Shown: positions 21,353 to 29,070, numbered from the stretch's first letter. The stretch: 32,324 bases of DNA from Spirochaetia bacterium (GCA_900769955.1 CAAGIP010000191.1:1-32324); one strand, 5' to 3'. A program made the numbers and translations. Notes: a model not told the origin generated them from the letters alone.

Positions 21353-23449
21353 TTAAGCAATTGTCAGGATGACGTCATCAGCCTGAAGCTGATCGCCCTG
21401 ACCTACACTGATGTCGGAAACCGTACCGTCACAGGGAGCGTAGATGGGGTTTTCCATCTTCATTGCCTCCATGACGACGACTTCATCGTTCTTCTTTACC
21501 TGATCACCCTTCTTCACGTTGAGTCTGAGAACGAGACCGGGCATCGGAGCCTTGACTGCGGTACCGCCTGCGGGAGCAGCGGAAGGTGCGGGAGCTGCTG
21601 CAGGTGCTGCTGCGGGAGCTGCCTGTACGACTGCAACGCCGCCGATTGAGAGGATTACGTCACCTGCCTGGAGCTGGTCACCCTGACCTGCCTTGATTGC
21701 AGTGATCTTACCGTCGCAGGGAGCGTAGATGGGGTTTTCCATCTTCATTGCTTCCATGACTGCGATTTCCTGGTTCTTCTTGACCTCATCGCCAACCTTG
21801 ACGTTCATCCTTAAGATGAGACCGGGCATCGGAGCTGTTACGTCCTGTGAACCGGTAACGACTGTCTGAGCTGCGGGAGCTGCTGCCTTGATGCCGTCTG
21901 CGACTGAGAGCGGGTATGTGACGCCGTTGACGATGGCGTTTGCACCGTCGAGCTTTACGCCGTAAGCTGTGCCGTTGACGGTGACAGTGTACTCACCGGA
22001 AGTGTTCTTCTTTGCTGCGGGAGCTTCAGGTGCCTTCTTCTCAACCTTTCTGACACCGTTGACCTTTGCCTTGCCTGTGAGGTAGAGGATACCCTTTTCC
22101 TTACAGCTTGCAGCGATGAAGATATTCTCTTCAGTCTCGGCAAGACCTGCATCCTGAAGCATCTTGATGGCTGCGGCTCTGCCCTTTCCGGGGTTCTTGT
22201 CGTTAAGATCGACAACCTTCTCTGTTGTGGGTTCGAGCTTGAGCTGCTCTGCTGCTGCCTTTACGACCTCTGCATCGGGTTCGACGGGAGTCTTGCCGAA
22301 GTAGCCGAGGACCATCTTGCCGTAGCCTTCAGCGATCTTCTTCCAGGGTCCGAACATGACGTTGTTGAATGCCTGCTGGAAATAGAACTGGGAAACAGGA
22401 GTAACTGATGTACCGAAACCGCCCTTCTTTACGACATCACCCATTGCCTCAACGATGAGGGGGTACTTGTCCATGAGGTTGTTGTCACGCAGCATCTGTG
22501 TGTTTGCAGTGAGCGCACCGCCGGGGAGGGGGAAGAACGGAATGTTCGGGTTGACCTTTGTTGCCTCTGGGGGAAGGAAGTAGTCCTTCATGCAGTCCTC
22601 GAAAACTCTTTCTGCTTCCTGAACCTTTGCGACATCGATTCCGAGATCGTAGTCGGTTCCTCTGAGAGCGTGCCACATGGTGAGGATGTCAGGCTGACAT
22701 GTACCGCCGGAACAGGGGCTCATTGAGAGGTCGACCTGTGTGGCACCTGCCTCGATTGCTGACATATACTGCTGGATTGAAACGCCTGCTGTTTCGTGTG
22801 AGTGGAAGACGATGTTCACGTTCGGTCCGAGAAGCTTTCTTGCCCTCTTGATCGTCTCGTAAACGTTCTTCGGTGTTGATGTACCGGAAGCATCCTTGAA
22901 GCAGAGTGAATCGAAGGGGATTCCTGCATCGAGGATCTGGCGGAGAATTCTCTCATAGAACTCGGGGTTGTGGGCAGCTGCATGGTAGCTGTCGGGGAGG
23001 CTCATCATCGTGACTGTGACCTCGTGCTTGAGACCTGCGTCATGGATTGCCTTACCGGAGTCGATGAGGTTGTTGACGTCGTTGAGTGCGTCGAAGTTTC
23101 TGATCGTGGTCATGCCGTGCTTCTTGAACATCTCTGCATGGAGCTTGATGATGTCCCTGGGCTGTGAGTCAAGACCTACTACGTTGACGCCTCTTGAAAG
23201 AGTCTGGAGGTTTGCATCGGGTCCAGCGACCTGTCTGAACTCATCCATCATTGCGAATGCGTCTTCGTTTGTATAGAAGTAGAGAGCCTGGAAGCGTGCG
23301 CCGCCGCCTGCCTCAAAGTGAGTGATTCCTGCTTCCCTTGCAGCAGCCACTGCAGGCATGAAGTCCTTGGTGAAAACCCTTGCACCGTAAACGGACTGGA
23401 AACCGTCACGGAAAGCCGTACACATGAAATTGATTTTTTTCTTAGCCAT
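21353..23449 (-). CDS. oadA: Oxaloacetate decarboxylase alpha subunit with two tandem biotinyl domains
   Basis: A 698-residue carboxyltransferase. The TIM-barrel part (~1-300) keeps the metal and catalytic residues: R-D-G-F-Q-S near the N-terminus, C-F-K-D-A-S-G (the lysine that is carbamylated in relatives) and F-H-S-H-E-T-A-G. The usual E-S/C-W-G-G-A-T-F-D pocket motif is replaced by E-A-G-G-G-A-R-F-Q. A conserved carboxylase domain follows (~300-450). Then come two biotinyl domains, each with E-A-M-K-M-E-N, biotin sites at K569 and K664, joined by an Ala/Pro-rich linker. One biotinyl domain is normal. AAAGGA precedes the ATG at 23449; an earlier in-frame start at 23500 is unlikely. Confidence 0.93.
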   Translation of the reverse strand: MAKKKINFMCTAFRDGFQSVYGARVFTKDFMPAVAAAREAGITHFEAGGGARFQALYFYTNEDAFAMMDEFRQVAGPDANLQTLSRGVNVVGLDSQPRDIIKLHAEMFKKHGMTTIRNFDALNDVNNLIDSGKAIHDAGLKHEVTVTMMSLPDSYHAAAHNPEFYERILRQILDAGIPFDSLCFKDASGTSTPKNVYETIKRARKLLGPNVNIVFHSHETAGVSIQQYMSAIEAGATQVDLSMSPCSGGTCQPDILTMWHALRGTDYDLGIDVAKVQEAERVFEDCMKDYFLPPEATKVNPNIPFFPLPGGALTANTQMLRDNNLMDKYPLIVEAMGDVVKKGGFGTSVTPVSQFYFQQAFNNVMFGPWKKIAEGYGKMVLGYFGKTPVEPDAEVVKAAAEQLKLEPTTEKVVDLNDKNPGKGRAAAIKMLQDAGLAETEENIFIAASCKEKGILYLTGKAKVNGVRKVEKKAPEAPAAKKNTSGEYTVTVNGTAYGVKLDGANAIVNGVTYPLSVADGIKAAAPAAQTVVTGSQDVTAPMPGLILRMNVKVGDEVKKNQEIAVMEAMKMENPIYAPCDGKITAIKAGQGDQLQAGDVILSIGGVAVVQAAPAAAPAAAPAPSAAPAGGTAVKAPMPGLVLRLNVKKGDQVKKNDEVVVMEAMKMENPIYAPCDGTVSDISVGQGDQLQADDVILTIA
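21432..21751. repeat. Internal duplication encoding the two biotinyl domains of OadA
   Basis: A 35-bp block is identical at 21432-21466 and 21717-21751, exactly 285 bp (95 codons) apart. It covers the biotin-attachment region. Flanking sequence is similar but diverged, consistent with an old domain duplication whose core is conserved or gene-converted. Confidence 0.85.
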
Positions 23450-23468
23450 CTGAAAAATCCTTTGATCC

Positions 23469-23750
23469 TTAGTTACGTGAACGTGCATAAGCGGCTGCAA
23501 TTGCTGCGGCTACCTCTGCATCCTTGTTTACACCTGAAGCCTGAGGTGCGGCAGTGCTTTTTTTCTGAACAGGTGCGGCGGGCTTTGCGGGAGCTATGCG
23601 TGCGCAGACCTTGCTCAAAAGCTTTGTCGTGAAGATAAGAATAGTCAAAAAGACGAATACCGTGCCCATGCCGAGTACAAGAAGGACAAGGCCGTCCTTG
23701 ATCTGCTGGACCAGTACATCTTTTGGCAAATTCGCTAACAGTGCTAACAT
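23469..23750 (-). CDS. oadG: Oxaloacetate decarboxylase gamma subunit
   Basis: A 93-residue small subunit with one N-terminal membrane helix (G-L-V-L-L-V-L-G-M-G-T-V-F-V-F-L-T) followed by an Ala/Pro/Lys-rich linker and a C-terminal alanine-rich helix ending A-A-A-Y-A-R-S-R. OadG holds the complex together and in some species binds zinc; the histidine-rich tail used for zinc is not visible here. GGAG precedes the ATG, and a good promoter lies at 23802-23830. It is the first gene of oadGAB, 19 nt before oadA. Confidence 0.92.
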   Translation of the reverse strand: MLALLANLPKDVLVQQIKDGLVLLVLGMGTVFVFLTILIFTTKLLSKVCARIAPAKPAAPVQKKSTAAPQASGVNKDAEVAAAIAAAYARSRN

Positions 23751-23801
23751 GAAAGCTTTCTCCTATATTGTTGTATTTAGCTAAAAGATTATCCATTGGA
23801 A

Positions 23802-23830
23802 ACTATATCGAAATCAGGACCATATTTCAA
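23802..23830 (-). promoter_or_regulatory. Promoter of the oadGAB operon
   Basis: On the minus strand TTGAAA (23830-23825) and TATAGT (23807-23802) are separated by exactly 17 bp. The leader is about 45 nt and carries a Shine-Dalgarno, a conventional arrangement unlike the leaderless genes nearby. Confidence 0.7.
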
Positions 23831-23887
23831 CCATGCGTAATGGATTAATTGGGGTGAAATGGGGGTTGCGCGGAGAGTGTTTACAGG

Positions 23888-23896
23888 TGATAATCA
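23888..23896 (+). promoter_or_regulatory. Extended -10 promoter of the YitT-like gene
   Basis: TGATAATCA ends 8 nt before the ATG at 23905. A second in-frame ATG at 23923 has GGCAGG upstream, so it is open whether the mRNA is read leaderless or from a short leader. Confidence 0.45.
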
Positions 23897-23904
23897 ATAG
23901 CGCT

Positions 23905-24804
23905 ATGGAAGGCAGGAAAATCATGAGGACGGTCTGGGATTACCTCAGGATCGTTGCAGGTACGTTTATTGCCGCATGCGGCATTGCGCTCTTTTCAAAC
24001 CCGGCTAAGCTTACCGGCGGCGGTGTCACCGGTGTGGGTACCATACTCTATTACTCCCTCGGCTGGGACCCCGGTATCGTCATGATGTGCATAAACATTC
24101 CGCTCTTCTTCCTGGGAATGAAGGTATTCGGCTCCGTATACGGACTTCGTGTCTTCGTGGGCTCCACGCTGCTCTCGCTCTGGGTATCCGTCATAGGCGG
24201 CTTTACAGGATACAGGGGCTTTCTTGATTACTCCGATTCCGTTAACGTCCTGCTTTCCGCAGTCGCATACGGTGTGCTCGTGGGAGGCGGCATCGGAACC
24301 GTGATGAGGGCGGGCTCAAACTGCGGGGGAACGGACATAATTGCCCAGATTATCGCAAAGCACACTCCATTTGCGGTCGGAACCATCCAGTTCATGCTTA
24401 ACAGTTCCGTCGTGGTCATCGGTACGTTCTTTTTCGGCCTCAGGAACACGCTCATGGCATTCATCGCGATGTACATCAGCGGAACGATGATAAACATGGT
24501 GGTCGTGAAGCTGGGAACAAGTCTTGCGAAGACCGCGTTCATCTTCTCAAATGAGAGGGTTGCTGACATATCGCGCCGTGTAATAGTGGAGCTTCACCAT
24601 GGAGGAACCCTTTTCCGCGGAACCGGTATCTACACTTCAAAGGACCGCAACATGCTCATGGTCGTCGTTCCCAACAACCAGCTCATGATTCTTGAGAACA
24701 TAGTCAGGGAAGAAGATCCGAAGGCCTTCATGTTCATAAATGACGCATATCAGGTGCTGGGAAACGGCTTCATGCCTTTAAACAAGGTTTCCGAGAAACA
24801 ATGA
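23905..24804 (+). CDS. YitT-family membrane protein (DUF161 plus DUF2179)
   Basis: A 299-residue protein (293 if the ATG at 23923 is used). Residues ~8-205 form about six membrane segments with the family motifs F-S-N-P-A-K-L-T-G-G-G-V-T-G and R-A-G-S-N-C-G-G-T-D-I-I-A-Q. The C-terminal ~80 residues are a cytosolic DUF2179 domain with G-T-G-I-Y-T-S-K-D-R-N-M-L. Members are common in Firmicutes and spirochaetes; transport activity is suspected but substrates are not established. Its last 27 nt overlap the end of the convergent lrgB gene, with no terminator between. Confidence 0.92.
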   Translation: MEGRKIMRTVWDYLRIVAGTFIAACGIALFSNPAKLTGGGVTGVGTILYYSLGWDPGIVMMCINIPLFFLGMKVFGSVYGLRVFVGSTLLSLWVSVIGGFTGYRGFLDYSDSVNVLLSAVAYGVLVGGGIGTVMRAGSNCGGTDIIAQIIAKHTPFAVGTIQFMLNSSVVVIGTFFFGLRNTLMAFIAMYISGTMINMVVVKLGTSLAKTAFIFSNERVADISRRVIVELHHGGTLFRGTGIYTSKDRNMLMVVVPNNQLMILENIVREEDPKAFMFINDAYQVLGNGFMPLNKVSEKQ

Positions 24805-25470
24805 GAAAACCACCGTTATCACGCCGGTGAAGGTGAGGGCCACTGAGGAAACCGCACCCTGAATTTCACCCATGGTAACGGCACGGCTTGTGCCTATCGC
24901 ATGGGAGCATGTGCCGATGGCAACTCCCTGCACGACAGGATCTTCTGTTCTGAAGAGCTTAACGAGAATGGGTGCAAGTATGTTTCCGGCAACTCCCGTT
25001 ATTATGACGCAGAGTACCGTCACTGCCTGAATCCCTCCGAGCGAGCTGCTTACCGCAAGGGCCATGGGAGTTGTTATGCTCTTTGGAAGGATGGAGGCGG
25101 TTATCACACTGTCGAGTGTGAAGAGGCGGCACAGCAGGTATACGGAAAGAAGGGATGCTGCAGAGCCCGCAAGAGTTCCCGCGAAGATCGGGAGGAAGTT
25201 GCTTTTTATCAGCTCCCTCTGCCTGTATATCGTGAGCGCCAGGACGGCCGTTGCGGGAGAAAGGAACATGTTTATTATGTCCCCGCCCTTATTGTACCAA
25301 CTTAAGGGAATGTCGAATGCAATGAGGAAAGAGATGATCAGCACATAGCTTATGAGCAGGGGATTGGCTGCCGCGGTCTTTGTCTTTTCATTTATCATCA
25401 TCCCTATCTTAAATGAGACGACTGAGATCACGATCCCGAAGAGAGGATTTGAAAATATAGCTTCCTTCAT
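24778..25470 (-). CDS. lrgB: LrgB-family membrane protein
   Basis: A 230-residue membrane protein of the LrgB/CidB family with the conserved P-K-S-I-T-T-P-M-A and C-S-H-A-I-G-T-S-R-A signatures. LrgAB/CidAB proteins are holin-like membrane proteins linked to murein hydrolase control; in several bacteria they also carry pyruvate or other small metabolites. The start is the ATG of a TGATG junction with lrgA, behind GGAGG. It is second in a two-gene operon and its tail overlaps the YitT-like gene on the other strand. Confidence 0.93.
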   Translation of the reverse strand: MKEAIFSNPLFGIVISVVSFKIGMMINEKTKTAAANPLLISYVLIISFLIAFDIPLSWYNKGGDIINMFLSPATAVLALTIYRQRELIKSNFLPIFAGTLAGSAASLLSVYLLCRLFTLDSVITASILPKSITTPMALAVSSSLGGIQAVTVLCVIITGVAGNILAPILVKLFRTEDPVVQGVAIGTCSHAIGTSRAVTMGEIQGAVSSVALTFTGVITVVFSLFLGNLV

Positions 25471-25823
25471 CACCTTCCTCCCTTAAGCTTCATCACAAGC
25501 TTAACCGTCAGTGCGGTCACAAAAAATACGACTATGGTACTCAGGACGGAGATGACGAGAACAGGAAGCCAGATGCTTCCCACAAGTGAAAAATGTTCCA
25601 TCACCTTCACGCCTGCAGGCACGAAGAAGAATGCCATTGTCTTTAAAAGCCAGTTTCCGGCATCCTTTACGTGTTCTTCTTTTACCAGCCCCGTCAGGAG
25701 CATGATGAGCATTATTATGAGTGCAAGCACCGCAGCCGGAACGGGAAACGGTATTACATATGAAAGCACTTCACCTGCAAGGCAGGCGAAGAAGATTACT
25801 GAAAGCTGAATGAGTATCTTCAT
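25470..25823 (-). CDS. lrgA: LrgA/CidA-family holin-like protein
   Basis: A 117-residue protein with four predicted membrane helices. It carries the LrgA/CidA features: an N-terminal G-E-V-L-S-Y region, P-F-P-V-P-A-A-V-L, and F-F-V-P-A-G-V-K-V-M. It is the partner of LrgB in the next gene, with stop and start overlapping by 1 nt. No Shine-Dalgarno precedes the ATG; a promoter overlapping the end of the tauE-like gene lies directly upstream. Given the pyruvate-centred genes in this window, a metabolite-transport role is worth considering, but this is inference. Confidence 0.92.
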   Translation of the reverse strand: MKILIQLSVIFFACLAGEVLSYVIPFPVPAAVLALIIMLIMLLTGLVKEEHVKDAGNWLLKTMAFFFVPAGVKVMEHFSLVGSIWLPVLVISVLSTIVVFFVTALTVKLVMKLKGGR

Positions 25824-25830
25824 AAGCTGT

Positions 25831-25859
25831 GGAATAGCACAAAGAAGTCATCACTGCAA
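25831..25859 (-). promoter_or_regulatory. Promoter of lrgAB (leaderless)
   Basis: On the minus strand TTGCAG (25859-25854) and an extended -10 TGC-TATTCC (hexamer 25836-25831) are spaced by 17 bp. The -10 ends 7 nt before the ATG at 25823. The -35 lies in the last codons of the upstream tauE-like gene. Confidence 0.5.
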
Positions 25860-26594
25860 GATGCTGATATTCTGAATCATCATCACTGCCCCCGTGATTC
25901 CCACAAACACATAAACTGCCTTTGCAAGTGTTTCCGTCCTTATCCTCTTCAGTACCCAGATGCCGAAGAGCGTTCCCGAAAATACGGCGACGGCACCTTC
26001 GGCAAAGAGTGGAAGGTATGAAGATGAGTGGGTTCCCAGCATGAGACGGACTGAGAGGTTTATGATGTTGCATATGGAAAAGAGTGTCTGGATCGTCGCC
26101 GTGTATTCGGTCTTGTCCCCGATCGCGGGCATGAGATAAAGCCCTGCCGGAGGGCCTCCTATTCCGAAGAGCCCACTTCCCGCTCCGCTGATTATCCCCA
26201 TGATGACACCTGTGGACCTCTTCGGCGTTATTCTGACTTTCGATGCGAAAACCAGAAACCACAGTGACAGGAGCAGAAGGGCCGCTCCGAGCAGTATCCT
26301 GATTTCTGCTGAACCGACTGTGAAGGAAAAAGCAGTGAAGAGGACTCCTGCAATTGCGGCCGGGATCACGACGGGAATAAGCACATCCCATCTTATTTTC
26401 TTCCTGAAGCGGAGCGTCAGGTACAGTGTGCTGAAAAGCGCAGTGCCCTGAGTCAGTGCAAGTGCCTCGGAGTATGGAAAGAGATAGGGAAGCACAATCA
26501 TTGCGCATAGGGGAAAGCCGAAGCCTATTCCCGTCTGAAGCGCGATGGCGGCAAAGCATGTCAGAAAGAATATTATGTGTCCCGTGATGGTCAT
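25851..26594 (-). CDS. TauE/SafE-family membrane transporter
   Basis: A 247-residue membrane protein with about eight helices in two related halves. The repeats G-I-G-F-G-F-P-L near residue 24 and G-A-G-S-G-L-F-G-I-G-G-P-P near 139 are the family signature. TauE/SafE proteins export sulfite, sulfoacetate and other small organosulfur anions; the substrate here is unknown. It lies between alkD-like and lrgA genes on the same strand but has its own -10 element 6 nt before its ATG and no Shine-Dalgarno. Confidence 0.9.
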   Translation of the reverse strand: MTITGHIIFFLTCFAAIALQTGIGFGFPLCAMIVLPYLFPYSEALALTQGTALFSTLYLTLRFRKKIRWDVLIPVVIPAAIAGVLFTAFSFTVGSAEIRILLGAALLLLSLWFLVFASKVRITPKRSTGVIMGIISGAGSGLFGIGGPPAGLYLMPAIGDKTEYTATIQTLFSICNIINLSVRLMLGTHSSSYLPLFAEGAVAVFSGTLFGIWVLKRIRTETLAKAVYVFVGITGAVMMIQNISILQ

Positions 26595-26600
26595 ATGATC

Positions 26601-26609
26601 ATGATATCA
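26601..26609 (-). promoter_or_regulatory. Extended -10 promoter of the TauE-like gene (leaderless)
   Basis: On the minus strand TGATATCAT ends 6 nt before the ATG at 26594, in the 20-bp gap after the AlkD-like stop. Confidence 0.55.
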
Positions 26610-26614
26610 CATAT

Positions 26615-27262
26615 TCAGATGCGGGAGAGCATGGCTTTCCACGTTTCAGATACCCTGCGTGAATCGCGGCACTTCTGCTTCGCAAGCTTCTTCACATCCT
26701 CATCCAGATCCCGGAAGTACGGGACTGTTTCCTCAGGATACTTCGTGTAGCACGTTGCGGTGAGCCAGGCGACTGCCATCCTTAAGAGGTGATGGCCGCT
26801 TTTTACCTTTACTGCCGCACTCATGATTTCAGAAACCGTGTCAGCTGAGAGGAACTTAGACATCAGTGCGACGAAGGCAAACCTTGCAGTCATCGGGTCA
26901 CTGCTTTCACTCATCGACATAAAGTATCCGTATGCTTCGTCCCTGTCGCACTTTTTAATGTACAGCATCGGGGCGACTGTATCGGTCATCATCCACGAGG
27001 TTATCAGTGGATAGTAGCGTTCAAGGCCCTTCACCTTTTCGGAAAAAGGCTCTTTCCTGCTGACAATAATGAGTCCCTTCAGAATGACATCCTCAATATA
27101 AACGATCTCGATGTCATCGTCGGAAATGGTTTTTGCAAGTGCCTTCACGTCCGGTATCGTGACACCCGCGCTTTTGAGTTCCGTTTCCGGCGTGAGACGC
27201 TTTGTGAAGGCGCTCCTTCTCTCCCTATCAGGATAAACGCCCCAGTCGATCTTAATAGCCAA
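26615..27262 (-). CDS. AlkD-like DNA alkylation repair protein
   Basis: A 215-residue all-helical protein of the DNA-alkylation-repair HEAT-repeat family. The recognised part is R-M-A-V-A-W-L-T-A-T-C-Y-T-K-Y-P-E-E-T followed by K-K-L-A-K-Q-K-C-R-D-S-R-R-V-S, close to the C-terminal signature of these enzymes, which flip out or excise alkylated purines. No ATG is available: the best start is TTG at 27262, behind GGAGA and overlapping the upstream LUD gene by 11 nt, indicating coupled translation. Whether it is a glycosylase or only a DNA-binding relative cannot be decided here. Confidence 0.82.
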   Translation of the reverse strand: MAIKIDWGVYPDRERRSAFTKRLTPETELKSAGVTIPDVKALAKTISDDDIEIVYIEDVILKGLIIVSRKEPFSEKVKGLERYYPLITSWMMTDTVAPMLYIKKCDRDEAYGYFMSMSESSDPMTARFAFVALMSKFLSADTVSEIMSAAVKVKSGHHLLRMAVAWLTATCYTKYPEETVPYFRDLDEDVKKLAKQKCRDSRRVSETWKAMLSRI

Positions 27263-27923
27263 GAGACTCTCCGACCAGGATTACCGTGATCCTGCCGTTA
27301 TCTTTCTGACGCGACATTATGAGTGTGTTGCGGCAGATCGTGTCGTCCCCGCAGGTGGCTGCACACATGAGGTGTTCATCACTGAAGGAGGCCTGAATGC
27401 AGTGTCCTGCCTTCTCACAGAAACATCCTTTCCCGAAGCGGGTTGCGTTTGCAGGTGCGGCATAGCGCTTGGTGCGCTCGACTGCTTCCCTCAGGTCCTT
27501 CACGATCTTGTTCGTTCCCACGACCATGATTACCTTCTCAGGACCGTATGCAAGAGCTGAAATCCTGTTTGAGTTGCCGTCCACCTGATAGATTTCACCG
27601 TGCTCGGTCACTGCATTGGCACTTGCAAGGTAGAACTCTGCACTGTAAGCCTTAAGCTCGGCTTCCCTTCTTGCTTCCGGTGTTGCGGCAGCATACCTGT
27701 CCGCATAGTCCGTTTCCGTTTTGAGATAGTCGATGATGCCGCACTCCGTAAGAGTTGCGGATCCGCCCGTGGCCGTGTGGGCACCGGATGGGATAATTTC
27801 CTTTATGAGCTTCAGTGCATCTTCCTTGTTTTCCACAAAACGACATGTCATATGGTTTGCTTCAAGCGCCCTGATGACAGTCTTTACCCTTATGTCCATT
27901 ATTTTCTTAATGTTTGCGTCCAT
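27252..27923 (-). CDS. LUD-domain protein (LutC/DUF162-like) with C-terminal cysteine cluster
   Basis: A 223-residue LUD-domain protein. The core has H-T-A-T-G-G-S-A-T-L-T-E-C-G-I, the S-A-N-A-V-T-E-H-G-E-I-Y segment, and V-M-V-V-G-T-N-K-I-V. The last ~55 residues hold six cysteines (G-C-F-C-E-K-A-G-H-C, then M-C-A-A-T-C and I-C-R-N), a pattern seen in anaerobe LUD proteins and suggestive of metal or Fe-S binding. LutC relatives help oxidise lactate, but LutA and LutB are absent, so that role is not supported. AGGGAG lies before the ATG inside a hairpin arm. Confidence 0.85.
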   Translation of the reverse strand: MDANIKKIMDIRVKTVIRALEANHMTCRFVENKEDALKLIKEIIPSGAHTATGGSATLTECGIIDYLKTETDYADRYAAATPEARREAELKAYSAEFYLASANAVTEHGEIYQVDGNSNRISALAYGPEKVIMVVGTNKIVKDLREAVERTKRYAAPANATRFGKGCFCEKAGHCIQASFSDEHLMCAATCGDDTICRNTLIMSRQKDNGRITVILVGESLGY

Positions 27924-27931
27924 AAAATAAA

Positions 27932-27961
27932 CTCCCTGAGGAAAGTATAACCGTCAGGGAG
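27932..27961 (-). terminator. Hairpin upstream of the LUD gene: terminator and possible ribosome-site sequestration
   Basis: On the minus strand CTCCCTGA and TCAGGGAG form a perfect 8-bp stem around a 14-nt loop, followed by TTTATTTT and then the ATG at 27923. The 3' arm is the Shine-Dalgarno of the LUD gene, and the loop holds a -10-like TATACT (27949-27944). Confidence 0.65.
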
Positions 27962-27976
27962 ATTTGATGTAAGGGT

Positions 27977-29008
27977 TTAAATAAGGCTCTTCACTTTTTC
28001 CATTGCCTCCACGACCCGGTCTGTGAAGGCATCGAAATCGGGATCTTCCTTCTGAAGTGAGGGATCTGAAAGAATCCTTTCAGCACATCTTTTCACTCCC
28101 TCGCTGAAAGGAACTCTTGTTTCCATTTCAGGAACAAGCTTTTTCAGTTTGTCATTTTTAAAGATGACGGTATTTGCCTTGTCCCCGAGCAGCTCACCAG
28201 TATAGTCGTAGCCATACTTACGTCCGACTTCGCCAAGAAGGTCTGAAGGAACATGACACGGCCTGTATACACCTCCAGTCGCTCCGGCGACAAGGGAAAG
28301 TATCTGATCCCATGTGAGACTCTCGTCTCCCGTGATCTGAAATGCTTCTCCGAGTGCTTCCTTCTTTCCCATAAGTCCCGTGAATCCGATGGCAAAGTCC
28401 TCGCACCAGGTCAGTGTCCAGAGAGTCTTCCCGTCTCCCGGTACCAGCACCTTCTTTCCTTCCCGCATACGTTTAACTGTCTGCCACGAGCCGTTTCTTC
28501 CATGGATCGCAATTGGGATCTTCCGCTCATCATAGGTATGGCTGGGACGCACGACGGTAACGGGGAAGCCATTTGTCCTGTACTCTTCAAAGAGACGCTG
28601 CTCACATGCCTGCTTGTTCCTGGAGTATTCCCAGTATGGGTTGTCAAGCGGAGTGTCCTCCGTGATGTAAGGTGAGACACACGGCTTCTGATAGGCAGAT
28701 GCGGAAGAGATGAAAATGTACTGCCTGGTAATGCCTGAAAAGAGCCTTATGTCGCGCTCCACGTCTGGGACTGAATATGCTATGAACTCGCATACAGTGT
28801 CGAATTGAAGTCCCTTAATTGCTTCAGCTGTCTCATTCTCATTATATGCATTTGCATGAATCTGATGTACTTCCTCAGGAAGCACGTCGCTTCTCGAGCC
28901 TCTGTTGAGCGTCCAGACATCCCACCCGAGGGTGACGAGTCTTCTGACGATGCTGAGGCTTATTGTTCCTGTTCCTCCGATAAAGAGGGCTTTTTTCTTA
29001 TCGCTCAT
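27977..29008 (-). CDS. NAD-dependent epimerase/dehydratase (SDR)
   Basis: A 343-residue extended short-chain dehydrogenase. The NAD-binding motif is F-I-G-G-T-G-T-I-S (G-x-x-G-x-x-G type) near residue 10, the S-S-A-S-A-Y region and the catalytic Y-S-R-N-K (Y-x-x-x-K) follow, and the C-terminal substrate lobe is complete. It resembles nucleotide-sugar epimerases and CSP41-like RNA-binding relatives; the substrate is not assigned. It is divergent from the LytS-like kinase. There is no Shine-Dalgarno, and a -10 element lies 6 nt before the ATG. Confidence 0.88.
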   Translation of the reverse strand: MSDKKKALFIGGTGTISLSIVRRLVTLGWDVWTLNRGSRSDVLPEEVHQIHANAYNENETAEAIKGLQFDTVCEFIAYSVPDVERDIRLFSGITRQYIFISSASAYQKPCVSPYITEDTPLDNPYWEYSRNKQACEQRLFEEYRTNGFPVTVVRPSHTYDERKIPIAIHGRNGSWQTVKRMREGKKVLVPGDGKTLWTLTWCEDFAIGFTGLMGKKEALGEAFQITGDESLTWDQILSLVAGATGGVYRPCHVPSDLLGEVGRKYGYDYTGELLGDKANTVIFKNDKLKKLVPEMETRVPFSEGVKRCAERILSDPSLQKEDPDFDAFTDRVVEAMEKVKSLI

Positions 29009-29014
29009 GGGATA

Positions 29015-29020
29015 ATGATA
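29015..29020 (-). promoter_or_regulatory. -10 element of the epimerase gene (leaderless)
   Basis: On the minus strand TATCAT ends 6 nt before the ATG at 29008. The whole divergent gap to the kinase is 81 bp. Confidence 0.5.
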
Positions 29021-29061
29021 ACCTGAGTGCGATGAAAACTGAAGATTGCATTTTTGATTTG

Positions 29062-29070
29062 TGTTATCAT
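29062..29070 (+). promoter_or_regulatory. Extended -10 promoter of the kinase operon
   Basis: TGTTATCAT ends 6 nt before the ATG of the mini-ORF at 29077 and 19 nt before the kinase ATG at 29090, so the predicted mRNA begins at about 29077. Confidence 0.55.

Noticed and set aside
23450..23500. N-terminal extension of OadA to 23500
   Set aside because: It overlaps the oadG coding region, and the Shine-Dalgarno AAAGGA and family start both point to 23449.
25771..26559. 262-codon minus-strand open frame
   Set aside because: It overlaps the TauE-like gene in another frame; its product is rich in His, Arg and Cys without membrane or domain pattern.
27252..27923. Lactate-utilisation (lutC) assignment
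   Set aside because: LutA and LutB partners are absent, and the cysteine-rich tail differs from LutC; only the LUD domain is supported.
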